Shown: positions 5,671-10,524 of the stretch, one piece after another
Position numbering within the stretch: position 1 is the first letter of the stretch
Layout: the number at the start of each line of letters is the position of its first letter
From: Candidatus Woesearchaeota archaeon
GTDB lineage: Archaea; Nanobdellota; Nanobdellia; Woesearchaeales; ARS49
DNA length: 10,524 bases
Assembly: GCA_016203345.1 (NCBI GenBank)
Contig: JACQMZ010000116.1
Span: 1-10,524, forward strand
Reading direction: 5' to 3'
Program-made: the position numbers and the translations under genes
The notes under the pieces: generated by a model
Database searches by the model: none
Told to the model about the DNA's origin: nothing
What the model saw: the letters and a program-made list of their open reading frames with translations, nothing else

Positions 5671-5957
5671 CAATACTTCCTCCTCGCAGAAATCTGGTAC
5701 AACGGGTCCATGTACTCCGGACGATTCGGACACTTGCACACTGTATTTCCAGTCAACGGGTTTGTGCCAACAGGCGCTGCATGAATCATTCCCGGGCCGC
5801 ACGTTATCAGCCGACACGGGTCAGCATCCTCAACCAACGGAAACGGCGGAGACTGAAGATCCAACGTAGCATCTGCAGTCAAAAACATCACGTCCAAGCC
5901 CGCGATAGCCACTATAGTCACAATACCTGCAATCACCAACCACGTTTGATCAGTCAT
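5670..5957 (-). CDS. Membrane-anchored four-cysteine protein, copy D
   Basis: This 95-residue protein has one N-terminal hydrophobic span (about 6-26), a Pro-rich spacer (QSPPFP), then ADPCRLITCGPG (C48, C53), the TNPLTGN turn and CKCP (C74-P77), closing with ARRKY. It shares DPC/NPC-X4-C-X-PG, NPXTG and CXCP with copy C, and the RKY ending with copy B, so homology within the cluster is clear by eye. The start overlaps the stop of copy E by eight bases and the stop overlaps the start of copy C by one base, so the genes form one translational chain. Biochemical role is unknown. Confidence 0.83.
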   Translation of the reverse strand: MTDQTWLVIAGIVTIVAIAGLDVMFLTADATLDLQSPPFPLVEDADPCRLITCGPGMIHAAPVGTNPLTGNTVCKCPNRPEYMDPLYQISARRKY

Positions 5958-6309
5958 ATTCTACTGGCACCCACTCGTTATAGTTTTTAATCAATCGGAC
6001 AGTTCTGACGCTTTCATGTGAATATCTAACGGGTTTGTCTCCCTCCCAACCAGACACGTCCTCAGGACACACGCAGTCAGCCACTTGTGGAGGACCCTGC
6101 CAAAACTTTGTGTTCCGCACGTTCACAACCAACGCGCCACCATCCTTGCATGCCAGACTACCGCAACCCTCATCAGGCGCAAGCTGAACACGATTACCTG
6201 CATACACAAACTGGCCTGATACAGACGCGTTGAACAACACTAACAACAGAACAAGAGCGGCCACTGCCACCACTCCTAATACTATCAACTCACGACCTCC
6301 TTTTACCAT
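5950..6309 (-). CDS. Membrane-anchored four-cysteine protein, copy E (first gene of the cluster)
   Basis: The 119-residue product has a positively charged start (MVKGGRE), a strong membrane span (about 8-26), VSGQF, and a domain with GCGSLAC (C49, C54) and CVCPED (C79-P82), followed by a longer polar tail to EYD. It keeps the family's CX4C and CXCP but has a wider gap between them (24 residues) and a Trp/Gly-rich insert. ATG 6309 is preferred over the open frame beginning at 6390 because a TATA box lies about 28 bases upstream and the longer form would run through that promoter and a hairpin. This promoter probably drives the whole minus-strand cluster. Function is unknown. Confidence 0.82.
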   Translation of the reverse strand: MVKGGRELIVLGVVAVAALVLLLVLFNASVSGQFVYAGNRVQLAPDEGCGSLACKDGGALVVNVRNTKFWQGPPQVADCVCPEDVSGWEGDKPVRYSHESVRTVRLIKNYNEWVPVEYD

Positions 6310-6332
6310 ATCACGTATAGTCCGGACGACAG

Positions 6333-6342
6333 AATATATAAG
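6333..6342 (-). promoter_or_regulatory. TATA box of the cysteine-rich gene cluster
   Basis: The minus strand reads CTTATATATT, with its TATA core centred about 28 bases before ATG 6309. This fits a leaderless transcript for copy E. It lies ten bases from hairpin H4. Confidence 0.7.
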
Positions 6343-6351
6343 ATTTTCTAA

Positions 6352-6395
6352 GAATTTTGCGAACTCGCGCGTTTGGCGCTCGTTCAGCAAAATTC
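6352..6395. repeat. Extragenic bulged hairpin H4 (GA loop on minus strand)
   Basis: GAATTTTGC (6352-6360) pairs with GCAAAATTC (6387-6395), and A6386 is bulged. GAAC (6361-6364) pairs with GTTC (6382-6385), TC faces TC at 6365-6366 and 6380-6381 (GA/GA on the minus strand), and GCGC pairs with GCGC around a five-base loop. It lies between two divergent promoters, upstream of both predicted transcription starts, so it should not be in either mRNA. Confidence 0.8.
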
Positions 6396-6450
6396 GGGTG
6401 ACGAAACGTACTTGTGCACATCTTTCGCCACTCCTGAGTGCGACACAATG

Positions 6451-6458
6451 CTTAAAAG
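6451..6458 (+). promoter_or_regulatory. TATA box for the 6483 gene
   Basis: CTTAAAAG is centred about 28 bases before ATG 6483 and implies a leaderless mRNA. It diverges from the promoter at 6333-6342, with hairpin H4 between them. Confidence 0.6.
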
Positions 6459-6482
6459 GACATTCACAGCATCAGGGACGCC

Positions 6483-7049
6483 ATGCTCAAACCCAAAGCA
6501 GACGCTGCACTGATCGCTTACGCCGCAGCAGGCCTCAAGAAAGGAATTCCTGCAACTGCAATCGAGCACACGCTCCGCAAAAGCGGATACACAAAGCAGA
6601 CAGTCAACACCATCCTTGCAAACGCGCAAATACAAGACGCCATGACACCAAATCCTTCCAACACACCCTGGCTTGCCCTCGCAGGAATTGCAGTATTATT
6701 TATCGCCGCGCTTTTCTTCTGGCCAAGCGAAGACTATTCCATGAACGTCCCTGAACACTGGGAAACTTTACGCGTGCCCCACGGCGTGCTCTACAAAACA
6801 TCACCAGACAGCACACTTGCGCTCACGTTTCAGCGCCTGCCACCCACTGGAAAACTTATCGGCATAGAACAAGCGTTCATTGACGGAAACCCAGCACAAC
6901 AATTCATAACAAACGTCCACGGCAAACTCCAATCGCGCACACACGTGTCCACCAACGATGGCGTGATGACCATCACGTACACCGCACCACCAGAAGAATT
7001 CAATAACAAAGAAGTACAAGACGCGATCGCAAGCCTTACACTTCCTTAA
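6483..7049 (+). CDS. Single-span membrane protein with helical N-terminal and outer C-terminal domain
   Basis: The product has 188 residues. Residues about 6-48 form a small helical region (GLKKGIPATAIEHTLRKSGY, then KQTVNTILANA) that resembles short three-helix UBA/SHOCT-like modules by eye. A membrane span follows at about 63-80 (WLALAGIAVLFIAALFFW). The remaining 105 residues look like a soluble beta-rich domain starting SEDYSMNVPEHWE. The pattern of a short strand, Pro, aromatic W and a later alternating strand is reminiscent of PsbP-like folds, but this is weak. There are no cysteines, in contrast to the divergent cluster it faces. TATA spacing supports the ATG at 6483. The real function is unknown. 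Confidence 0.82.
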   Translation: MLKPKADAALIAYAAAGLKKGIPATAIEHTLRKSGYTKQTVNTILANAQIQDAMTPNPSNTPWLALAGIAVLFIAALFFWPSEDYSMNVPEHWETLRVPHGVLYKTSPDSTLALTFQRLPPTGKLIGIEQAFIDGNPAQQFITNVHGKLQSRTHVSTNDGVMTITYTAPPEEFNNKEVQDAIASLTLP

Positions 7050-7074
7050 ATTTTTGGAATAGAAGATAATTGCG

Positions 7075-7080
7075 AAAAAA
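7075..7080 (-). terminator. Possible T-tract terminator after the PH genes
   Basis: The minus strand has TTTTTT four bases after the last codon of the downstream PH-domain gene. A T5 run at 7051-7055 plays the same possible part for the convergent plus-strand gene. Both are short and lack a hairpin, so this is tentative. Confidence 0.3.
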
Positions 7081-7083
7081 CAA

Positions 7084-7608
7084 TCACAACCCACCCTTTG
7101 CTCGTTTGGACTTTTTGAGCAAAAGGGTCTGAATGTTCTGTGCTGTCTGTTGGTCTATTGCAGGTAGTCTTCCTTCTTTTTCCTGCCATTTGGCTCCCCA
7201 CCAGCCAGATGATGCTTCTTCCTGACCTGCTGCTGTGTAGATATACACGGTGGAAAAGCCGAAAAGTTGTGCAAGCAGCCCACGCTCAACTTCAACGTTT
7301 TGCACGCGCTGAATAGGGATCATGGTTTCGGTCTGCCAGATGATTCCTCGTCGAATGACAACGCTGTCCTGCGAAAGAGTGTACGAAAAATACGAGTGCG
7401 CCAAGCGGGAGTAGACCTCGCCCACAAGCAAAGCCACAACAGCAACACCTGCGATTACGAAACCCATCCAGCGGAGGACGTCCACAGAAAACCCTTCATC
7501 GAGAGCAACGGATATGCCACCAATGATGATTGCGGCGATGAAACCTAGAGTGCCCTTATACATATCAGCACGAAAAATCCAACGCGCGCCTGGATGAAGC
7601 TGATCCAT
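7084..7608 (-). CDS. Membrane protein with bacterial-type PH domain (bPH2/DUF304-like), copy 2
   Basis: The 174-residue protein opens with LHPGARWIFR, has two membrane spans (about 20-37 and 46-64), then a bPH2-like domain: the SRLAHSYFSYTLSQDSVVIRRGIIW strands are followed by IPIQRVQNVEVERG and LFGFSTVYIYTAAG. This is the layout of the YdbS/YdbT-type membrane PH proteins, whose biochemical role is poorly known. It is clearly paralogous to the upstream neighbour along its whole length, including the N-terminal motif and the PIQR/PYDR-IQNV-ERG core. It starts one base after that gene's stop, so they are cotranscribed. A Trp/Glu-rich insert near 130-145 (SSGWWGAKWQEKEG) distinguishes this copy. 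Confidence 0.88.
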   Translation of the reverse strand: MDQLHPGARWIFRADMYKGTLGFIAAIIIGGISVALDEGFSVDVLRWMGFVIAGVAVVALLVGEVYSRLAHSYFSYTLSQDSVVIRRGIIWQTETMIPIQRVQNVEVERGLLAQLFGFSTVYIYTAAGQEEASSGWWGAKWQEKEGRLPAIDQQTAQNIQTLLLKKSKRAKGGL

Positions 7609-7609
7609 A

Positions 7610-8134
7610 TTAGCGTCTTTGTATGCGCCTCAAAAGCGCCCCCCGCATCTGGTCTGCTGTCGCAACATCCAGCGCAGGAAGATAGCCTTCAGGCCCGCCA
7701 CCACTATACCCTGCAGTGTGAATGCTCACAGAAGAAAAGTTCAACAGTCGTGCGAGAATACCTCGCTCGATATCAACATTTTGTATGCGGTCATACGGGA
7801 TGGTGACATGTTTTTTCCAAACAATACCCCTCTCGATTATAAGTCCTTCTTTGGTCAGATCGTACAAGTAACGCTCGTAAGCCATACGCGCATACACCTC
7901 AGAACTCAAGAGTCCTCCAATAATTGTTGCCAGTGCGGCAAACCCTGCCAATATCATCATTGTTCTAGACAAGGCAGCGTCTTCCTGAGACACTTCGGTT
8001 TGTCCTTCAGATGGAAACACCACGATCACCAACGCAACAAATGCCACAATGGCAATAATCGCCAACATAGGAATCAACCACTGATAAACACTCGTCCTGA
8101 ACACCCAACGGGCAGAAGGATGAAGTTGTTGCAT
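7610..8134 (-). CDS. Membrane protein with bacterial-type PH domain (bPH2/DUF304-like), copy 1
   Basis: The 174-residue product starts LHPSARWVFR, has two spans (about 18-40 and 57-76) separated by an acidic loop, then a bPH2-like domain: RYLYDLTKEGLIIERGIVW, IPYDRIQNVDIERG, LLNFSSVSIHTAG, and a Gly-rich YSGGGPEG turn before YLPALD. It forms a tandem pair with the next gene, as such proteins often do, which suggests they act together. A TATA box centred 27.5 bases before ATG 8134 supports this start and a leaderless mRNA for the pair. The box overlaps the stop codon of the upstream relE-like gene. Confidence 0.88.
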   Translation of the reverse strand: MQQLHPSARWVFRTSVYQWLIPMLAIIAIVAFVALVIVVFPSEGQTEVSQEDAALSRTMMILAGFAALATIIGGLLSSEVYARMAYERYLYDLTKEGLIIERGIVWKKHVTIPYDRIQNVDIERGILARLLNFSSVSIHTAGYSGGGPEGYLPALDVATADQMRGALLRRIQRR

Positions 8135-8157
8135 TCTGAGTTCATCTGCTCTTCATG

Positions 8158-8165
8158 TATTTAAT
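8158..8165 (-). promoter_or_regulatory. TATA box for the PH-domain gene pair
   Basis: The minus strand reads ATTAAATA, centred 27.5 bases before ATG 8134. It overlaps the end of the relE-like gene, so the PH pair can be expressed apart from the toxin. Confidence 0.6.
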
Positions 8166-8424
8166 TGTTTCTTGCCTTATACACCCTCTTCCTGTGGTCA
8201 AACCGTTGAATCCATAACTCGTTCTTGTTTAGGTCCACATTGACTACCGCACGATAATGTCCCACGCGCAACTTGTACACGTGATCATGAGGCACGTGCT
8301 CGAAATGGTGCAAGTGAGAAAACGGGTCATTCGCAATCTCGCCAACCAAATGAATCACGTGATGCGCGTCCTGCAAACGCCGCACATTCCGAAATGCGCG
8401 AGGATGCCAGTGGACGGAGAGCAT
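8161..8424 (-). CDS. RelE/ParE-superfamily toxin-like protein, solitary and His-rich
   Basis: The 87-residue protein has the RelE-type fold pattern: an N-terminal strand (LSVHWHPRAFRNVRRL), helices, an HVYKLRVGHYRAVVNVD core and the closing strand IQRFDHRKRVYK. RelE toxins cleave mRNA at the ribosome. The basic R53, R58, R74, H77, R78 and R80 are in the regions that usually carry catalytic or rRNA contacts. Thirteen of 87 residues are His, many in one stretch (residues 21-56), which is unusual. No antitoxin gene lies on either side: downstream is the PH pair and upstream is a divergent membrane gene. A TATA box 26.5 bases before ATG 8424 supports an independent leaderless transcript. It could be a solitary toxin, a detoxified relative, or one neutralised by a distant antitoxin. 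Confidence 0.82.
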   Translation of the reverse strand: MLSVHWHPRAFRNVRRLQDAHHVIHLVGEIANDPFSHLHHFEHVPHDHVYKLRVGHYRAVVNVDLNKNELWIQRFDHRKRVYKARNN

Positions 8425-8446
8425 GACACGTGCTTATGACTCAACC

Positions 8447-8454
8447 AATAAAAG
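8447..8454 (-). promoter_or_regulatory. TATA box for the relE-like gene
   Basis: The minus strand reads CTTTTATT, centred 26.5 bases before ATG 8424. No clear operator palindrome flanks it, unlike at vapBC. Confidence 0.55.
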
Positions 8455-8489
8455 GATTTCTCTTCACCAGTCTCGGAAAATGGAAAATC

Positions 8490-8497
8490 TTATAATT
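8490..8497 (+). promoter_or_regulatory. TATA box for the 8519 gene
   Basis: TTATAATT is centred 25.5 bases before ATG 8519. It lies inside the longer open frame that begins at 8423, which favours the shorter protein. Confidence 0.6.
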
Positions 8498-8518
8498 TAT
8501 GACGTTATTGGCGATGTC

Positions 8519-9448
8519 ATGAGGAGAAAAACAAGGTCTGTTGCGCGCGTTCCTGCACAAGTACCTGCAGACAACGTGAGCGTTCAACAAGGAGCAAGCT
8601 GGCTTGCTATTTGTGCGATGGTCCTTGGACTTGTTCCGATTTTAGCTATGTTTTTTAAATATCTTCCTGGTCTGGAAAAACTCCCTAACAGCATTCAAAT
8701 GGTACTCTTCATCATTCTCATCGCTCTCTATCTGCTCGGTCCATTCTTTGCTCTTGCAGCCATCGTGCTTGGCGTACTCGCATTCAGACAAGGAAGCAGA
8801 CTGGGAATTGTAGGCATTGTCGTCGGAATTCTAGCCTTCTTATTTCTGTTACAGGATATGCTCGCGATAGGCATTCCACTCATTGAGCTTTTATTTACGC
8901 AGCCTGCACAGCCATCTCCTGAACTCATTGCCAAAGCAGAGCTCGTGATGACCCCTGGAATGGAAATAGTTGCAGATACTGCGCACGGAAAACTTGTCAT
9001 CGGTGCAGGAGAAGGCACGGAGCGTACCTATAGTTGGGATGATAGCAGATGCGTGCGCAAGGCGGTACATTGGCCTCGGAGTGATCGATGGTACGGAAGC
9101 TTAGGCATGTATGATCCAGCCATCCGCGGCACGAGCTGTCAGGTATATCATGCAGTCGCAGAGGAGGCGCAAATGCACTTCCAGTCTGTGCCGGAAGCGC
9201 AGGCATGGCTAGCTGGCCGCAGAGAGCCATTGGCAGAGCAGTATCTCCGACTGGGATCTTTTTCTGAAGTTGTGTATTCCGACACTGGCCTGGTGGTTGA
9301 CTGGACAAAAGCGTCACGCACAACAGAGGCACGTGAGCTGATTCCTGGCCAGTTTTCGATGGATTTCAACGTATGGCAAATCCTCATCAACGGAAACAAA
9401 CCAGACAAGCTGGAAGGAAGTAGGAACGACAAGATCACCGTGTCCTAA
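8519..9448 (+). CDS. Multi-span membrane protein with large C-terminal soluble domain
   Basis: The 309-residue product has a basic N terminus (MRRKTR), hydrophobic spans at about 27-46, 59-89 and 95-126, then roughly 180 soluble residues. The membrane part, with repeated small-residue Gly/Ala/Leu-Ile helices such as LGIVGIVVGILAF, resembles DUF4190-like envelope proteins. The soluble domain has GKLVIGAGEGTERTYSWDD, a Trp-rich stretch WPRSDRWYGS, two lone cysteines (in DDSRCVRK and GTSCQVYH) that might pair, and an IPGQFSMDFNVWQILINGN ending. I do not recognise it. ATG 8519 is chosen because of the TATA box. Starts at 8423 and 8480 are in frame but would overlap the divergent relE promoter region. 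Confidence 0.8.
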   Translation: MRRKTRSVARVPAQVPADNVSVQQGASWLAICAMVLGLVPILAMFFKYLPGLEKLPNSIQMVLFIILIALYLLGPFFALAAIVLGVLAFRQGSRLGIVGIVVGILAFLFLLQDMLAIGIPLIELLFTQPAQPSPELIAKAELVMTPGMEIVADTAHGKLVIGAGEGTERTYSWDDSRCVRKAVHWPRSDRWYGSLGMYDPAIRGTSCQVYHAVAEEAQMHFQSVPEAQAWLAGRREPLAEQYLRLGSFSEVVYSDTGLVVDWTKASRTTEARELIPGQFSMDFNVWQILINGNKPDKLEGSRNDKITVS

Positions 9449-9576
9449 TGATTCGCTCGCCGCCGTTCCTTAAGTGTTTCAATTCTCTTGACAATTACGG
9501 CATACCTGACCACTTTACTCTCCAATGGTTCTGGCACATCCCTGCCATCATATAACTTCACCAATAAGTCAGGCAT
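9445..9576 (-). CDS. Possible small ORF (43 aa or longer), doubtful
   Basis: The interval 9449-9686 has no long gene. On the minus strand a frame is open from about 9670 to the stop at 9445. Its only ATG (9576) gives 43 residues, MPDLLVKLYDGRDVPEPLES and then a basic helix ending in LKERRRANH. A TTG at 9618 would give 57. The composition looks protein-like, but there is no convincing TATA box or ribosome-binding site, and the stop overlaps the convergent stop at 9446-9448. It could be a small gene, the tail of a decayed one, or chance. Confidence 0.3.
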   Translation of the reverse strand: MPDLLVKLYDGRDVPEPLESKVVRYAVIVKRIETLKERRRANH

Positions 9577-9633
9577 GCGACCCTGCTGCCTTGTAAAGAC
9601 TTTGAAATGCACAACCAATCTTGCTACTGCCCT

Positions 9634-9650
9634 GGCACATTCACTGTGCC
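9634..9650. repeat. Small perfect hairpin
   Basis: GGCACA (9634-9639) and TGTGCC (9645-9650) pair around a five-base loop in the gap just beyond the end of the polytopic membrane gene. It has no T tract on the minus side, so a terminator role is not supported. Confidence 0.35.
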
Positions 9651-9686
9651 CCGTACGGTAACACCACGCGACTTTTCACAGGAAAG

Positions 9687-10331
9687 TCATCTCTTCCCAG
9701 CGCTGCCCGGTATTGCACGGTATAACAGCACGATTTTCAAAACGAGCGCTACAATGAACAAACTAAAACCCACAATAATTATGGTGTCTGTATTTTCCCC
9801 CCCAAGAATTCCTGATAAAAATTCCTGTGACACGAGTCCAACCAGCAAGAGCGCATTAGCAACTGATGTCACACTCCCGGTTACTTGTGCCAGTATTCTG
9901 AACCTCTTAAGTCTGTAAATCCCAATACCAAGAAAGACACCGATGCCCAATGCCAAGCTAAGCAACCATACCGACACGCTATCCACCCAACCATAAACTG
10001 GTGGAGGGAGTTCGACCAAATTAGGCATTAACAAAACGCTTAACAATCCACATAAGACACTTAAGTTCATCACCAGCATCGAAGAAATCTTCAAAATGTT
10101 GAGCCCTTCACGCTTACCAAGAATCATGAATCCTCGAATAACAATGGCGTATAGGACGAATAGGAGTGGGATTAACATTAGCTTTAGTCCATAGTCTGAT
10201 TCGAAGTCCAGTACAACCATTACAAATGAAAGCGACACCAATAACAATAACCCAGCCACCACACTGACCTTTATCCCAGTCGTACTTTCAATGGTCGTCG
10301 CTTCGCTTACAGTCCTGCGCACCTGTTGCAT
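9687..10331 (-). CDS. Polytopic membrane protein of unknown function
   Basis: The 214-residue protein has about six hydrophobic spans, at roughly 20-41, 47-65, 78-101, 117-141, 145-166 and 182-204, with short loops and a Pro-rich loop (LVELPPPVYGW) after the third. The N-terminal tail is polar and Thr/Ser-rich. No catalytic or transport motif is seen. ATG 10331 is preferred over TTG 10352 because a TATA box (minus-strand CTATATAC) is centred 26.5 bases upstream. The promoter touches the basal arm of hairpin H5. The gene is monocistronic or followed only by the doubtful small frame. Confidence 0.78.
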   Translation of the reverse strand: MQQVRRTVSEATTIESTTGIKVSVVAGLLLLVSLSFVMVVLDFESDYGLKLMLIPLLFVLYAIVIRGFMILGKREGLNILKISSMLVMNLSVLCGLLSVLLMPNLVELPPPVYGWVDSVSVWLLSLALGIGVFLGIGIYRLKRFRILAQVTGSVTSVANALLLVGLVSQEFLSGILGGENTDTIIIVGFSLFIVALVLKIVLLYRAIPGSAGKR

Positions 10332-10353
10332 CAAGTACGTCAGGACGTCCAAA

Positions 10354-10361
10354 GTATATAG
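10354..10361 (-). promoter_or_regulatory. TATA box for the 10331 gene
   Basis: The minus strand reads CTATATAC, centred 26.5 bases before ATG 10331. Its upstream edge overlaps the first bases of hairpin H5 (from 10360), so folding of that hairpin in DNA could compete with TBP/TFB binding. Confidence 0.65.
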
Positions 10362-10409
10362 AGAACTTTGAATAACCCCTCCCGTTGGTCGGGGTTTTCA
10401 AAGTTCTCT
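10360..10409. repeat. Extragenic bulged hairpin H5 (GA loop on minus strand)
   Basis: AGAGAACTTTGAA (10360-10372) pairs with TTCAAAGTTCTCT (10397-10409), and T10373 is bulged. AACCCC (10374-10379) pairs with GGGGTT (10391-10396), TC faces TC at 10380-10381 and 10389-10390 (GA/GA on the minus strand), and CC/GG encloses a GTT loop. It is the longest of the five hairpins and the only one in which the bulged T is on the strand opposite the GA/GA loop. It sits between divergent promoters. Confidence 0.85.
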
Positions 10410-10447
10410 GGTGGACGAATCTTCATTCCTTGAGTTTCTGAGAATTG

Positions 10448-10457
10448 CTTATAAATA
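10448..10457 (+). promoter_or_regulatory. TATA box for the gene at the window edge
   Basis: CTTATAAATA predicts transcription from about 10479, giving a leader of roughly 19 bases before ATG 10498. This is longer than for the other genes here and matches the presence of a Shine-Dalgarno site. Confidence 0.7.
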
Positions 10458-10460
10458 GAG

Positions 10461-10503
10461 TTTCATAGATCACCCTTCGTCACAAAGAGGTGATCTTATG
10501 AAA
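10461..10503 (+). promoter_or_regulatory. Imperfect palindrome covering transcription start, ribosome-binding site and start codon
   Basis: TTTCATAGATCACC (10461-10474) is the reverse complement of GGTGATCTTATGAAA (10489-10503) apart from one extra T. The right arm contains the Shine-Dalgarno bases (GAGGTGATC, 10487-10495) and ATG 10498. The centre, near 10482, nearly coincides with the predicted transcription start. It may be a DNA operator. If transcription begins further upstream, an RNA hairpin would hide the ribosome-binding site. Confidence 0.6.
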
Positions 10504-10524
10504 CAGATTCTTCCTAAGCTAAAG
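10498..10524 (+). CDS. N-terminal start of a gene cut by the window edge
   Basis: ATG 10498 opens a frame reading MKQILPKLK to the end of the window. A TATA box at 10448-10457 and a near-perfect Shine-Dalgarno site (GAGGTGATC, matching the archaeal 16S 3' end) with two spacer bases make a gene start convincing. Nine residues are too few to name a product. Confidence 0.65.

Noticed and set aside
202..6395. Reading the GA/GA loops of the hairpins as kink-turns
   Set aside because: A K-turn needs a three-base bulge next to the tandem G-A pairs. Here the internal loop is symmetrical and the single bulged base is 2-6 bp away.
8134..8161. relE-like gene and PH gene as a toxin-antitoxin pair
   Set aside because: The neighbour is a membrane PH-domain protein with its own TATA box and no antitoxin features.
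9607..9918. Plus-strand open frame of 103 codons
   Set aside because: It lies opposite the polytopic membrane gene and shows no motifs, promoter or ribosome-binding site.
1..10524. CRISPR array, rRNA or insertion sequence
   Set aside because: No regularly spaced direct repeats, no rRNA signatures and no transposase frame are visible.

Overview
The window looks archaeal. It carries a prefoldin alpha subunit, an archaeal-type FtsY (SRP receptor), a ScpA kleisin, a Hel308-like helicase fragment and a tRNA-Val without an encoded CCA end. AT-rich TATA boxes sit 25-28 bases before many start codons, the layout of archaeal leaderless genes. The small overlapping genes, the possibly split helicase and the many single-span envelope proteins suggest a DPANN-type archaeon, perhaps Woesearchaeota-like. 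That placement is an inference, not a search result.

Layout. 1-240: two imperfect hairpins flank a minus-strand tRNA-Val. 290-3019: a plus-strand housekeeping operon, scpA, an unrecognised 54-residue gene, pfdA and ftsY. 3033-4394: a minus-strand RHH antitoxin/PIN toxin pair, followed by a gene holding only the first RecA domain of a Hel308-like helicase. 4447-6309: five consecutive minus-strand genes for small membrane-anchored proteins that share a CX4-5C...CXCP cysteine signature. Four overlap end to end and the fifth lies beyond a hairpin. 6483-7049: a divergent plus-strand membrane protein with an outward domain. 7084-8134: two tandem paralogous membrane proteins with bacterial-type PH domains. 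8161-8424: a solitary His-rich RelE-like toxin. 8519-9448: a multi-span membrane protein with a large unrecognised C-terminal domain. 9445-10331: a doubtful small ORF and a polytopic membrane protein. 10498 to the end: the start of a gene whose ribosome-binding site and start codon lie inside a long imperfect palindrome.

Two signals stand out. The first is the tandem family of anchored four-cysteine proteins, which looks like an envelope module expanded by duplication. The second is a set of five extragenic hairpins (1-32, 202-240, 4754-4795, 6352-6395, 10360-10409). They share a design but mostly not a sequence: basal stem, one bulged base, short second stem, a GA/GA internal loop on one strand, and a small apical hairpin. 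Their orientation relative to genes is mixed and at least two lie upstream of predicted transcription starts, so they look like DNA-level elements rather than mRNA structures.

The TATA-to-start spacing was used to choose starts for scpA, vapB, the first cysteine-rich gene, the 6483 gene, the second PH gene, relE, the 8519 gene and the 10331 gene. Several of these starts are shorter than the longest open frame.
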